Positions 48,771-58,216 are shown, counted from the first letter of the stretch. The stretch is 64,000 bases of DNA from Candidatus Neomarinimicrobiota bacterium (GCA_017656425.1 JACDNV010000001.1:186001-250000), one strand, 5' to 3'. Notes: generated by a model not told the origin, from the sequence alone. Program-made: numbers and translations.

Positions 48771-48823
48771 CAAACGTTTGCTCATCACAAATAGATATTA
48801 AAAAAATAAAAACCTCGTGTCAA
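48771..48823 (-). promoter_or_regulatory. TonB-receptor operon promoter with LacI-type operator
   Basis: On the minus strand: TTGACA (48823-48818), 17 bp, TAATAT (48800-48795), then the perfect palindrome CAAACGTTTG (48780-48771), identical to the galT site. Expected transcription start is near 48788. The best sigma70-type promoter in the window. Confidence 0.8.
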
Positions 48824-48872
48824 TACCTTTTTAACTACCTGCAAAAAAATATTCCATCTACTAAAATAGTTA

Positions 48873-48938
48873 TTATAGCCATCCAAAATGAAAATACGAT
48901 TTATTCTTAAAAGTCATTATCATCTCATTGGGATATCA
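48873..48938 (-). pseudogene. Vestigial 3' end of a GH2-like gene
   Basis: The 41 bp at 48874-48914 match 11276-11316, the 3' end of the GH2 gene, at 38 of 41 positions. In the same frame the minus strand reads YPNEMIMTFKNKSYFHFGWL and stop, against a GH2 end of the form YLNKLNG-TFKHKLYFYFGWL; an in-frame stop (48938-48936) lies just before it. It is therefore a decayed remnant of a gene, not a coding gene. It sits between the divergent TonB-receptor and sulfatase promoters. Confidence 0.75.
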
Positions 48939-49009
48939 CATAAGGACTCTTGTCTTATTACACGTATTTACCTCAAAGTGATATTGCAAAAATTAGCTAA
49001 TCTCTTAAT

Positions 49010-49044
49010 AAAACGCTTGCATAAAATAAAAATTTTATTATAAT
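49010..49044 (+). promoter_or_regulatory. Sulfatase promoter with operator-like site
   Basis: AAAACGCTTG (49010-49019; 8 of 10 matches to CAAACGTTTG) overlaps the -35 TTGCAT (49017-49022); a 16-bp spacer leads to a perfect TATAAT (49039-49044). The 48736-49122 gap thus contains two divergent promoters, two operators and the GH2 remnant. Confidence 0.65.
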
Positions 49045-49122
49045 TAACAGCGATATAAGGAACTATTTATTGACAGGCAATTATAAATTTCTTAAAATTT
49101 CTAGTTATTGAACAGTTTCTAA

Positions 49123-50496
49123 ATGCATCGAAGAGATTTTATTAAAAACATTACAACATCAATCTTATCTATACCGCTTTTTAACCTATTATCATGTGGA
49201 ATTAGGGAAATTATTCATAAACTTCCCAATATTCTAATAATTATCTCTGATGATACCGGCTGGAACGATGTTGGTTTTCATAATCCAGAGGTTATAACCC
49301 CAAATCTTAATAAATTAGCGAAAGAAGGTATTGAACTTACCAATTTTTATGTTCATCCATTATGCTCACCAACCAGAGCTGCTCTTCTTACCGGAATACA
49401 CCCTAGCAGATTCGGAATTCTTGGACCCATAGCTGGTAAAGATAAAACTGCTCTTCCCAGAAATGTCATTAATCTACCCGCTTTTTTAAAAAATATCGGA
49501 TATAATACAGCCCTTATCGGTAAATGGCATTTAGGTCTTTCACTATCTGCAGGACCTAAACAGTATGGTTTTGATTATACTTACGGATACCTCCATGGTC
49601 AGATTGATCCGTATACCCATATGTATAAATTTGGTGACAAAACCTGGCATAGAAATGACAAATTTATTGATGAAAAAGGACATGTAACTGACCTATTAAC
49701 AGAGGATGCTACAAGATATATAGAAGAATCCTCAGGGAAGGGAAAACCGTTTTTCCTTTATCTTGCATATAATCTACCTCATTACCCTCTAAACGAAGAA
49801 AAAAAATGGCTGGACTACTATAATGAAGAGACAAATTATTCCAGAAAGCAATTCCTGTCCGCAATGACTCACCTTGATCATTCTATAGGACAGGTCGTCA
49901 ATTGTATTCAAAAAAACAAATTGCTAGAAGACACTATAATCATATTTTTAAGTGATAATGGTGGGCAAAAAGGCTGGACTCCTTCACCTCTCGAGTACAA
50001 TGGTAGATATAAAGCAGCTGATCGATTAGGTGATAATTCTCCTTACAGAGGATGGAAAGGAGAACTCTATGAAGGAGGCATTAAGGTACCGTCTCTTTTA
50101 TACTGGAAGGGAAAATTTGAAAAAGGGAAAAATAGTCAACTAATAATAGTTGAAGACATTTTCCCAACGGTTGCAGCTATTTTAAATGAAAATATTAATA
50201 ATGAAAAAACAATAGAAGGCATCGATATAACACCATCCTTTAAAGGACATGAGCTACCAGAAAGGACACTTTACTGGAGAACTAAAAGACAAATCGCTGT
50301 AAGAAAAGGTCGCTGGAAATTGATAAAAAATCTCAAACCAAATGAATCAACACCTGAGTACGAATTATTTAATCTGCACGATGACCCTTATGAACAAAAT
50401 AACTTATTTGATAAAGAAAAATCTATTGCAGAGGATTTAATTCTGGAAATGCAACAGCAAATAATCAAAGATCCGCCATATCTAAGGAATTTATAA
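49123..50496 (+). CDS. Sulfatase (S1, formylglycine type), exported
   Basis: 457 residues. The N-terminus has a twin-arginine-like RRDFIK and a possible lipobox LLSCG. Metal ligands in ISDDTGWND, the CSPTRAALLTG motif with Cys81 to be converted to formylglycine, GKWHLG and FLSDNGG are all present, so it should be catalytically complete. Cys-type enzymes need FGE or a radical-SAM maturase; none is seen in the window. It shares the divergent region with the TonB-receptor operon, so it likely removes sulfate from the imported glycan. RG-I is not normally sulfated, which leaves room for a marine or algal substrate. Confidence 0.92.
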   Translation: MHRRDFIKNITTSILSIPLFNLLSCGIREIIHKLPNILIIISDDTGWNDVGFHNPEVITPNLNKLAKEGIELTNFYVHPLCSPTRAALLTGIHPSRFGILGPIAGKDKTALPRNVINLPAFLKNIGYNTALIGKWHLGLSLSAGPKQYGFDYTYGYLHGQIDPYTHMYKFGDKTWHRNDKFIDEKGHVTDLLTEDATRYIEESSGKGKPFFLYLAYNLPHYPLNEEKKWLDYYNEETNYSRKQFLSAMTHLDHSIGQVVNCIQKNKLLEDTIIIFLSDNGGQKGWTPSPLEYNGRYKAADRLGDNSPYRGWKGELYEGGIKVPSLLYWKGKFEKGKNSQLIIVEDIFPTVAAILNENINNEKTIEGIDITPSFKGHELPERTLYWRTKRQIAVRKGRWKLIKNLKPNESTPEYELFNLHDDPYEQNNLFDKEKSIAEDLILEMQQQIIKDPPYLRNL

Positions 50497-50527
50497 AATA
50501 TTTATAGAAATAGATTGGAGATAAACC

Positions 50528-50944
50528 ATGACTTATGGAGAAAGTATCCAATTACAGACAAAAGGATTCAGTCACATTATAAATATCACACCTCAGGTTC
50601 AGTCAATTGTAGAAAAATCAATTATAAAAAATGGTATAGCTTGCATATCATCAATTGGTTCCACAGCAAGCATTACTACTATTGAATATGAGCCTGCTCT
50701 TGTAGAAGATATGAGAGAACTTCTCGAAAAGATTGCACCATCTTCCATGCGAACACGACACTCCCAGACTTGGGGTGATGATAATGGTTTTTCCCATCTC
50801 AGGGCATCACTTATGGGACCATCCGTAACAATTCCATTCGAAAATAAGAGACTTATATTGGGCACATGGCAACAAATTGTAGTAATTGATCATGATAACA
50901 GACCAAGAAATAGAGAGATTTATGTACAGCTTGTAGGGGAATAA
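50528..50944 (+). CDS. yjbQ: YjbQ/UPF0047 family protein
   Basis: 138 residues, standard length for the family. TKGFSHIINITPQVQSIVEKS at the start, then CISSIGSTASITTIEYEP, the HLRASLMGPS motif and LGTWQQIVVIDHDNRPRNRE near the end. YjbQ is reported to have secondary thiamine-phosphate synthase activity; the physiological role is not settled. It is 31 bp after the sulfatase and 9 bp from the convergent tyrA, so its link to the glycan locus is probably only positional. Confidence 0.92.
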   Translation: MTYGESIQLQTKGFSHIINITPQVQSIVEKSIIKNGIACISSIGSTASITTIEYEPALVEDMRELLEKIAPSSMRTRHSQTWGDDNGFSHLRASLMGPSVTIPFENKRLILGTWQQIVVIDHDNRPRNREIYVQLVGE

Positions 50945-50953
50945 AAACTAACT

Positions 50954-51733
50954 TTATTTTTGACCAATATTTTTTCTCAATCTATTTACAAATCGCTTCA
51001 TTTCATCATAATCTCTTGCACGTATTATGTGTGTTAGGTATGACAGCTGAGAATTTATTCTCTCAATTTGTTTTAAGGTATTTGGATTAAATAACACTTC
51101 CGCAATCAAATAGTCATCCTCAGATAGAAGCCCCCTCGCTATATCTAAATGTTTCTTAAATGTCGTTCCTGGTGCCTCCTGCTCCTTCATACATGCTGCG
51201 AAAACGAGTGTAGAGGCAAATGGCGTACCAAGTGAGTATGCAGTTATTTCATCATGTTCTTTAAAGGTGTATTCATAAATATTTAGTCCCAGGCTTTTAT
51301 AAAATTGTCTAAAGAATTCTTTACCTTCCTCATCTGATTCTTTAATTATGATAGCATTTTCATTCTGAAGTTCGTGAATGTTTGCAAAAGTAGGACCAAA
51401 CATTGGATGAGTGGATACAAATCTTCTATTAGCTTTTTTATAAAATCTTTGTACGTCAAACTTCACAGTTGTTATATCGGATAGAATACAATCTTCCCTG
51501 ATAAAAGGCAACACATTCTCAAAAGCACTGATTGTATGTTGCAGATTAACAGCATTAATTACAAGATCAGGATCAAATTTCTTTACCTCTTCCAGACTTT
51601 TGAATCTTTCAGCATTGAAAAGATACTTCATTTTTCTGATATCAACATCGTATGCTGCTACATCATAATCATGACAAAACTCTTCTACAAGCCAAGCCCC
51701 CATCCTTCCAATACCCATTATAAATATTTTCAT
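50954..51733 (-). CDS. tyrA: Prephenate dehydrogenase
   Basis: 259 residues, shorter than fused forms. Rossmann loop GIGRMGAWLVEEF at the N-terminus, SDITTVKFDV, and the diagnostic STHPMFGPT followed by an all-helical C-terminal domain. It oxidises prephenate to 4-hydroxyphenylpyruvate for tyrosine. There is no fused chorismate mutase and no ACT domain. It is the last gene of the shikimate operon, 12 bp after aroC. Confidence 0.9.
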   Translation of the reverse strand: MKIFIMGIGRMGAWLVEEFCHDYDVAAYDVDIRKMKYLFNAERFKSLEEVKKFDPDLVINAVNLQHTISAFENVLPFIREDCILSDITTVKFDVQRFYKKANRRFVSTHPMFGPTFANIHELQNENAIIIKESDEEGKEFFRQFYKSLGLNIYEYTFKEHDEITAYSLGTPFASTLVFAACMKEQEAPGTTFKKHLDIARGLLSEDDYLIAEVLFNPNTLKQIERINSQLSYLTHIIRARDYDEMKRFVNRLRKNIGQK

Positions 51734-51745
51734 AATTGCTCCTCT

Positions 51746-52735
51746 TTAAAAAATTCTTTTGACCCTTTGTTCAATTAACATTAAATCAGCAAAAACAATT
51801 GCAGAGGCAGCCTCAAGAATTACTGGCATCCTCAATGCTATACAGGCATCATGCCTTCCTTTAACTTTTATTTTTTCCTTTTTACCAGTTATTAAATTTG
51901 TGGTATCTTGCGATTTAGAAATGCTTGAGGTGGGTTTGACAGCAACTCTAAAGACCACTGGATTCCCATTTGTAATACCACCATTTATCCCACCTGCATT
52001 ATTCGTTGCGGTTTTACCATTAATATCCTCAATAATATCATTATGTTCACTGCCTCGCATTCCTGCCGATCTGAAACCGGCTCCGAATTCTATTCCTTTT
52101 ATACCTGGGATGCTAAAAACAATGTGACTTATCAGGGATTCTACAGAATCAAAAAAAGGCTCTCCCAAACCAATAGGCACATCATCTATCCTACATTCCA
52201 CTACACCACCTACAGAGTCACCTTCTTCAACAACATTTTTAATCGCATTTTCTATATTTTTATTACCACCGACTTCTATAATCTCTGTACTATATTTTAC
52301 TGGATAGGTCACTTTTTTAGCAATTACTCCAGCTACCACAAGTCCAGCAGTCAATCGTCCTGAAAAATGTCCACCTCCTCTATAATCATTGTACCCACCA
52401 TATTTCTTAAAAGCTACGAAATCGGCATGACCTGGTCTTGGAAGGTATCTTAACTTATCGTAATCCTGAGACCTAATATTTTTATTCTCAAGAATAATTG
52501 TAATCGGTGCGCCAGTGGTCTTATTATTAAATACACCAGACAGGATTATGGGTCTATCTTCTTCCTTTCTTGGTGTTGTTCCTATTCCTCCTCCTCGACG
52601 TCTCGATAGGTCGATAATAAAATCACTCTCATTTAATTCAATTCCTGCCGGACATCCGTCAATAACAATGCCAACTGATTTTCCATGGGATTCACCAAAA
52701 ATATTTACCCTAAAAATTCTCCCAAAACTATTCAT
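51746..52735 (-). CDS. aroC: Chorismate synthase
   Basis: 329 residues, slightly shorter than the usual 350-390. FGRIFRVNIFGESHGKSVG at the start, SRRRGGGIGTTPRKEEDR, PGHADF, YRGGGHFSGRLTAG, and GRHDACIALRMPVILEA near the end are family signatures. It makes chorismate from EPSP with reduced FMN. Overlaps aroA by 4 bp. Confidence 0.95.
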   Translation of the reverse strand: MNSFGRIFRVNIFGESHGKSVGIVIDGCPAGIELNESDFIIDLSRRRGGGIGTTPRKEEDRPIILSGVFNNKTTGAPITIILENKNIRSQDYDKLRYLPRPGHADFVAFKKYGGYNDYRGGGHFSGRLTAGLVVAGVIAKKVTYPVKYSTEIIEVGGNKNIENAIKNVVEEGDSVGGVVECRIDDVPIGLGEPFFDSVESLISHIVFSIPGIKGIEFGAGFRSAGMRGSEHNDIIEDINGKTATNNAGGINGGITNGNPVVFRVAVKPTSSISKSQDTTNLITGKKEKIKVKGRHDACIALRMPVILEAASAIVFADLMLIEQRVKRIF

Positions 52736-53988
52736 TTTATTTTTGCTCCCAGACTTTTTAAATCATCGAAAAAATTCGGATATGATTTCTCAACTGCCTC
52801 TGAGTTTTCAATTTCAACTCCTTTTACAGAAACCAATCCTGCTACCGCACATGCCATCGCTATCCTATGATCATCGTGGGAAAAAACTCTCCCACCCTCT
52901 ACATTACCTCCCTTAATCTTCATAACATCATCTATTATCTCAATAGCAATACCGACTTTAGCAAACTCATTTTTAAGCGCAGTAGCTCTATTCGACTCTT
53001 TGTATACAAGCCTACTAACTCCTTTTATTTCAGATACTCCATTACATGCAGAGGCAAGTGCAACAAGTGGTGGGAAAAGGTCAGGGCATTCAGTTGCATC
53101 AAACTCAAAAGGTAATAAATTATTTTTCTTTATTTTTACTTTGCCCTCGTTAGTATCAACATCTGCACCAGCTTTTTTTAATACATCAATGATGGCTCTA
53201 TCTGCCTGATATGAATTCATATTTATATTTTCCACCTCAACATATCCAGCCAATGCACCAGCAACAAGAATAAACGAAGCTCCGCTCCAGTCTCCCTCAA
53301 CATTATACCTGTCTCCTCTGTATTTTTGCCCACCTTTAATTATAAATCTTTCATAATTATAATTATCGACAAACACGCCAAAATCACTTAAAACTTCAAG
53401 AGTCATGCCGATGTAAGGTTTGCTCTTTAAATTTTCAACATATATAAAAGAATCCTTCTCTATAAGAGGCAGTGCAAATAGAAGCCCCGTTAAAAATTGC
53501 GAACTAATAGAGCCATCAACGTATACCTCACCACCCTTTAGAGGTCCCTTTATCTTTATAGGCGGTTTACCATTATTATCAATGAAACTTACACCGAGTT
53601 CTTCGAAGCTTTTTCGCATGAAATCCACTGGTCTATTTAATAGCGTACCCTTCCCAGTTACTGTAATCTCCTTATCAGTTAGAGCTACAACTGGAGAAAA
53701 CAACCTGAGGCACAGTCCACTTTCATAGCAATTCAAAACTTCATCTCCAACATTTAACTTTCCATCAGTTCCTTTTACAAATACCAGTTCACTTTCAACA
53801 TTGACCGATGCACCAAGTTTTTTGGCTATTTCAATTGCGGCAAGTCCATCTTTACAAAATGAAGGATTGGAAATGATCGATTCACCTCCTGCTAAAGTCG
53901 ATGCGGCTACAGCCCTTATCATCATGCTTTTTGAAGGTGGAGCCTTTATCCTACCTCTTACTTCTGATGGCGAAATTAATCTCTTCAT
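52732..53988 (-). CDS. aroA: 3-phosphoshikimate 1-carboxyvinyltransferase (EPSP synthase)
   Basis: 418 residues. KAPPSKSMMIRAVAASTLAGG, the DEVLNCYESGLCLRLFSPV region, SSQFLTGLLFALP, and the C-terminal SHDDHRIAMACAVAGL match EPSP synthase. It joins PEP to shikimate-3-phosphate. The start overlaps the aroE-aroK fusion by 38 bp. Confidence 0.95.
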   Translation of the reverse strand: MKRLISPSEVRGRIKAPPSKSMMIRAVAASTLAGGESIISNPSFCKDGLAAIEIAKKLGASVNVESELVFVKGTDGKLNVGDEVLNCYESGLCLRLFSPVVALTDKEITVTGKGTLLNRPVDFMRKSFEELGVSFIDNNGKPPIKIKGPLKGGEVYVDGSISSQFLTGLLFALPLIEKDSFIYVENLKSKPYIGMTLEVLSDFGVFVDNYNYERFIIKGGQKYRGDRYNVEGDWSGASFILVAGALAGYVEVENINMNSYQADRAIIDVLKKAGADVDTNEGKVKIKKNNLLPFEFDATECPDLFPPLVALASACNGVSEIKGVSRLVYKESNRATALKNEFAKVGIAIEIIDDVMKIKGGNVEGGRVFSHDDHRIAMACAVAGLVSVKGVEIENSEAVEKSYPNFFDDLKSLGAKIK

Positions 53989-55252
53989 ACAATCTATCCA
54001 CTACACTATCAATACTCTTATTTTCATTTAAAATTACAAGGTCAGCTACATCAAAATAATATTCTAATCTGCTTTTGAAAAGCTCATGTGCTTTTTTATA
54101 TTGATCCTTAACGTTTAAAAGTGGTCTCGTATCACCTCTAACCCTTTTTAATGACTCATCGATTGAATTAACAATCCAGATATTAAAGCATTTATCCTTC
54201 AATAGTTTCCTATTTTTCTCCCTGACTATAATACCACCTCCACATGAGATAATCTTTCTCTTACCCAAATTCTCACTGATTGCGTTACTTTCATATTCCC
54301 TGAATTTATTTTCCCCTTCAATCTGAAAGATATCTTTTATCATTTTCCCCGTTTTTTCCTCGATAAAGTCATCAAGATCGACAAATTCCCAGCCCAGTCT
54401 CTTCGATAGCAACCTCCCTACTGCGCTCTTCCCGGTTGCCATAAATCCAATTATACATATGGTATTTATTTCCTTTTTTAAATTCATTATCCCATTTATA
54501 ATTTTGTCATCAAGCTCTGGTTTTATCCCAACAAACTTTTCAAAAGCAGGAATTGATTGTCCAATCAGCCAGTAAAAACTATTCATCACGACACATTTCT
54601 TACTGTTATCCAATTCCTGGAATATAGAGTTTTTATAATTAACATCCATCAAAAGCTTATTTTTATCAACCCACTCTTTTTTAATAAGATTTATTTTTTG
54701 TGGTAGAGCTGAGATTACAATATCAGAGTTCCTGACTACCCATTCAAGGTTTTCCAGCGGAGACCATGAGCAACCCAATTTTATTGCAAATTCAGCAGCC
54801 TTTTTTTCAGTCCTATTTAACAATATTACCTCGGCACCCATACTTTTAAGAACATAGGCACATGTTCTGCCAGCACCGCCAAGTCCAATAATCGCTACTT
54901 TTTTCTCCTTGATATCAATACCGTATCTATTAAAAACAAATTTAACTCCATCTATATCGGTATTGTATCCATATAATTTACCATCTTTTTTAATTACAGT
55001 ATTTACAGAATTCAGAAATCGTGCGTCATCATTTATATCATCAATAATTGAAATTATACTCTCTTTAAAAGGTGATGTAACATTTATACCATTAAGTAAT
55101 AAAAGATCAAACAACAATTTAACTTCAATAACATCATCTACAGCTATTCTGGTATAGTACCCCTTAATATCATAAATTTTAAAATATGTACCCATTATGT
55201 CAGGGCTTTTACTATGAATTATAGGATTGCCTATTACACCAAAATATTTCAT
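53951..55252 (-). CDS. aroEK: Fused shikimate dehydrogenase - shikimate kinase
   Basis: 433 residues. Residues 1 to about 260 are AroE: GVIGNPIIHSKSPDIM, NVTSPFKE with the catalytic Lys, NTDIDG and the NADP fold GLGGAGRTCAYVL. From about residue 265 comes AroK: GFMATGKSAVGRLLSKRLGW P-loop, DLDDFIEEKTG, GGGIIVR and RPLL. One polypeptide thus carries two consecutive steps (dehydroshikimate to shikimate to shikimate-3-phosphate). Such fusions exist but in this order are not the common arrangement. Confidence 0.92.
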   Translation of the reverse strand: MKYFGVIGNPIIHSKSPDIMGTYFKIYDIKGYYTRIAVDDVIEVKLLFDLLLLNGINVTSPFKESIISIIDDINDDARFLNSVNTVIKKDGKLYGYNTDIDGVKFVFNRYGIDIKEKKVAIIGLGGAGRTCAYVLKSMGAEVILLNRTEKKAAEFAIKLGCSWSPLENLEWVVRNSDIVISALPQKINLIKKEWVDKNKLLMDVNYKNSIFQELDNSKKCVVMNSFYWLIGQSIPAFEKFVGIKPELDDKIINGIMNLKKEINTICIIGFMATGKSAVGRLLSKRLGWEFVDLDDFIEEKTGKMIKDIFQIEGENKFREYESNAISENLGKRKIISCGGGIIVREKNRKLLKDKCFNIWIVNSIDESLKRVRGDTRPLLNVKDQYKKAHELFKSRLEYYFDVADLVILNENKSIDSVVDRLYEEINFAIRSKR

Positions 55253-55884
55253 AAATATTTCTTTAAACTTATCATCATCTCTTCATAGGTCTGGTAATCT
55301 ATCTGACCATCAGCAGTTGTTAAATTAACTGCATAAGAAGTATACATAAAAGGAGCCCCAAGAAATGGAGCAGCTATTCTAGTTATTTTCCCGATTTCAC
55401 CCATTCCGAAGGCTATTAATTTCTTAGATTCAACCTCATATAACGATAATATCCTTGAGACATCTTCAGTCTCATTTACTTTTGTTACTACCTTTACAAG
55501 ATCTGCTCCTTTTTTCAAGGCATGCCTTATAATATTTACTAGTTCTCTTCTTGTGTTTGTATAGCTAAAATTATGATATGATAATATCAAGTTTGTATTA
55601 TGAGCTTTTGTATACTCCTTAAAAATATCTATCAATTTTCCATCTTCAAAAATATCCAGATCAATATATCTTACTGAAGCAATCATTGCATCAATAAAAT
55701 AATCTTCCTTATTGCGAACATTATACCCTCTGTAAGTAACGATTAAATTTTTATATCTTGAAATAATATTCGAGTATTCGGATTTATCATTAATGAGATC
55801 CAACCTCAATTCAATAAGATAGCCTTTTCTAACCAAGGCACCAATTATTTTTGCATCAAGAAATGGCAAACTGACGCAAATCAT
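55249..55884 (-). CDS. aroD: 3-dehydroquinate dehydratase, type I
   Basis: 211 residues. IELRLDLI at the N-terminus, LIVTYRG, the catalytic His in LILSYHNF, and Schiff-base Lys in GADLVKVVTKV followed by AFGMGEIGKITRIAAPFLG indicate the type I TIM-barrel enzyme. It dehydrates dehydroquinate. Overlaps aroB by 29 bp and aroEK by 4 bp. Confidence 0.93.
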   Translation of the reverse strand: MICVSLPFLDAKIIGALVRKGYLIELRLDLINDKSEYSNIISRYKNLIVTYRGYNVRNKEDYFIDAMIASVRYIDLDIFEDGKLIDIFKEYTKAHNTNLILSYHNFSYTNTRRELVNIIRHALKKGADLVKVVTKVNETEDVSRILSLYEVESKKLIAFGMGEIGKITRIAAPFLGAPFMYTSYAVNLTTADGQIDYQTYEEMMISLKKYL

Positions 55885-56908
55885 TCAAGACTCTTTTTAG
55901 TTCATGAAAGCTTATTTTTTTTATTTTACTTCTGCCAATTTCTTCTAACAGAACAAGATTTATAAAATCTGTTTCTTTCTTCTTATCTTTTTTTATATTA
56001 TCGATAATAAGGTCAATATCAAACTCAGCCTCCACTGGCAGGTCAAATTTTTTTATCATTTCAATTACTTCAAATGTATCACCTTTACTAAATCCGAGAA
56101 GCAACTCTGAAATCTCCGTCTCAATTTTCATGCCTATGCTTATCGCTTTTCCATGACTTATACCTGTTATTCTTTCAAGTGCATGCCCTATTGTATGTCC
56201 AAAATTCAACTTACGACGTTCGTATGATTCTTTCTCATCACGGGAAACAATATCAGCCTTTATTCTGACACACCTTTCGACAATATGTGAAATCACATCC
56301 TGATTAAGGTTCTTTGCTTTTTCACAATTTAACCTTAAATAATCAAATAAATCTCTATCAGCAATTAAAGCGTATTTTATAATTTCAGCAAACCCGTTAA
56401 TTAGCTCCTCTCGAGGCAGTGTATTCAACATCTCTATATCACAAATAACAAATTCTGGCTGATTTATAGTCCCAACTATATTTTTATATCCCCGAAAATT
56501 GACACCGTTCTTGCCGCCAACGCTGGCATCTACCTGTCCTAGAAGAGTGGTCGAAACAAAACCAAATTTCAAACCCCTCATATACGTCGAAGCAACAAAA
56601 CCAACCACATCAGTTGTAATACCTCCCCCAATTCCAACAATAAACCATGATCGGTCTATCCCCTTTTCGAGTAAATCATGGTAAATTGGTATTATTCCAT
56701 TTATAGATTTATTATCCTCCTTCGGTTCAAATAAGATAACCTCTTTTCCAATGTTTTTGTCAATTATATCTTTATAAATATTATAAACATTGGCATCCAC
56801 AATCAGAATTGTATCCTCAGGAATATACTCTTTTAAATTTCTGATACTCTCCCCAACTAATAATAATGATGTTTTTGCTTTCGTCTTTACATTTACTTTT
56901 TTTATCAT
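55856..56908 (-). CDS. aroB: 3-dehydroquinate synthase
   Basis: 350 residues. GIGGGITTDVVGFVASTYMR NAD-binding loop, TTLLGQVDASVGGKNGVNF, INGFAEIIKYALI and zinc ligands in LNFGHTIGHALE are all seen. It converts DAHP to 3-dehydroquinate. Second gene of the operon, 16 bp after aroF. Confidence 0.95.
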   Translation of the reverse strand: MIKKVNVKTKAKTSLLLVGESIRNLKEYIPEDTILIVDANVYNIYKDIIDKNIGKEVILFEPKEDNKSINGIIPIYHDLLEKGIDRSWFIVGIGGGITTDVVGFVASTYMRGLKFGFVSTTLLGQVDASVGGKNGVNFRGYKNIVGTINQPEFVICDIEMLNTLPREELINGFAEIIKYALIADRDLFDYLRLNCEKAKNLNQDVISHIVERCVRIKADIVSRDEKESYERRKLNFGHTIGHALERITGISHGKAISIGMKIETEISELLLGFSKGDTFEVIEMIKKFDLPVEAEFDIDLIIDNIKKDKKKETDFINLVLLEEIGRSKIKKISFHELKRVLNDLRQFAIS

Positions 56909-56924
56909 ATTAACTCCGTATTAA

Positions 56925-57752
56925 TCAATTGGAATTACCTTTAATTTTATAAATACATCTATATAATATATTAATTTCTTTCATCAATTTTTTAAATTGC
57001 TCGGGATTTAACTGTTGGTCCTTATCACTCAAAGCCTCAGGTGGATTATAATGAACCTCTATCATTAGTCCATCAGCACCAGCAGCTATTGCAGCAAGGC
57101 TCATAGGCGATATGAGTTCTATTCTACCTGTTCCATGAGATGGATCAACAACAACAGGAAGATGAGATATGCTTTTGACCGCAGGTACAATACTCAAATC
57201 AAGAGTATTTCGTGTATAGTTTTCGAAAGTCCTTATGCCCCTTTCACATAAAATAACATTCGGATTTCCTTCTGACAATATGTACTCTGCGCAATTTAGC
57301 CACTCACTCATTGTGGAGTACATTCCTCGTTTCAATAACACCGGTTTATCAACTTTTCCAACTTCCTTCAAAAGCGAAAAATTCTGCATATTTCTTGCTC
57401 CGATCTGTAGAATATCAACATACTCACAAATCCAGTTCACATCTCTCGAATCAATAACTTCTGTAATAACAGGAATCCCAAACTCCCTTTTTGCTTTCTC
57501 TAAAAGTTTCAAACCCGTTAAACCTAGTCCCTGAAATGAATAGGGGCTTGTTCGAGGCTTAAATGCACCACCACGCAGAACATTTGCACCTGCTTCCTTC
57601 ACCGCCTCTGCGGTTTTCATCAGCTGGTATTCATTCTCGACAGAACATGGTCCGGCTATTACAAGAAGGTCCTGACCTATTCGTACACCATCAACTTCAA
57701 TTATCGTTTTTTCTTTTCCTGAGGACTTTAAAGCTAACTTTATATCCTTCAT
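56925..57752 (-). CDS. aroF: DAHP synthase, type I-beta, lacking the N-terminal regulatory domain
   Basis: 275 residues. [56 protein letters not shown] and DPSHGTGR are family motifs. The protein starts only about 30 residues before the core, so the ferredoxin-like regulatory domain present in many I-beta members is missing; it may be insensitive to Tyr/Phe feedback (inference from family knowledge). It commits PEP and erythrose-4-phosphate to the shikimate pathway and heads the operon. Confidence 0.93.
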   Translation of the reverse strand: MKDIKLALKSSGKEKTIIEVDGVRIGQDLLVIAGPCSVENEYQLMKTAEAVKEAGANVLRGGAFKPRTSPYSFQGLGLTGLKLLEKAKREFGIPVITEVIDSRDVNWICEYVDILQIGARNMQNFSLLKEVGKVDKPVLLKRGMYSTMSEWLNCAEYILSEGNPNVILCERGIRTFENYTRNTLDLSIVPAVKSISHLPVVVDPSHGTGRIELISPMSLAAIAAGADGLMIEVHYNPPEALSDKDQQLNPEQFKKLMKEINILYRCIYKIKGNSN

Positions 57753-57856
57753 TTCAATTCCCCACTTTTTAGGTTATAAATATAACAATTTCTATAATTT
57801 ATTTTAAATCTATGTTGGAAAAGAATGTTTTATTTAAGCTTTAATACATGTAAACA

Positions 57857-58216
57857 TTATTCCCTTTCCAAAACATATTTTCTTGCTTTCATCATTTTTC
57901 TTTCAACATAAATCTGAATTGCCTCTGCCAATCCAAGAATCTTAATCTTTTGAAAAAATAGTTTTTTCAAGTATTCTATCATTTCATCGAGTGTTTCAAA
58001 CTCCTCAGGATTAACACCATTAATAATATTCTCAAAAACATTCAATGCCAGAAGTTCATTTTTAAATAATGCTATATTCTGAAAAAATACATAGTTGGTT
58101 AATTTTCCTGCATTTTTCTCTTTTTTCGTCTCTTCAATTAATTGTTCAATATCATCTTCTAAATCTTCAAGTTCAACTTTTAATACTTTTAAATAACATT
58201 TCTTTACTTTTCTCAT
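57857..58216 (-). CDS. Small helical protein of unknown function
   Basis: 119 residues, charged and predicted mainly helical, with an acidic coiled-coil-like stretch near residues 15-35 (VELEDLEDDIEQLIEETKKE) and a basic C-terminus (VERKMMKARKYVLERE). A purine-rich GGAGGCAT sequence precedes the ATG. No signal peptide or membrane segment and no recognised family. It stands alone upstream of the shikimate operon, in the same direction. Confidence 0.6.
   Translation of the reverse strand: MRKVKKCYLKVLKVELEDLEDDIEQLIEETKKEKNAGKLTNYVFFQNIALFKNELLALNVFENIINGVNPEEFETLDEMIEYLKKLFFQKIKILGLAEAIQIYVERKMMKARKYVLERE

Noticed and set aside
52043-52363. A 106-codon plus-strand open frame
   Set aside because: Antisense to aroC, whose family motifs are complete across the same region.
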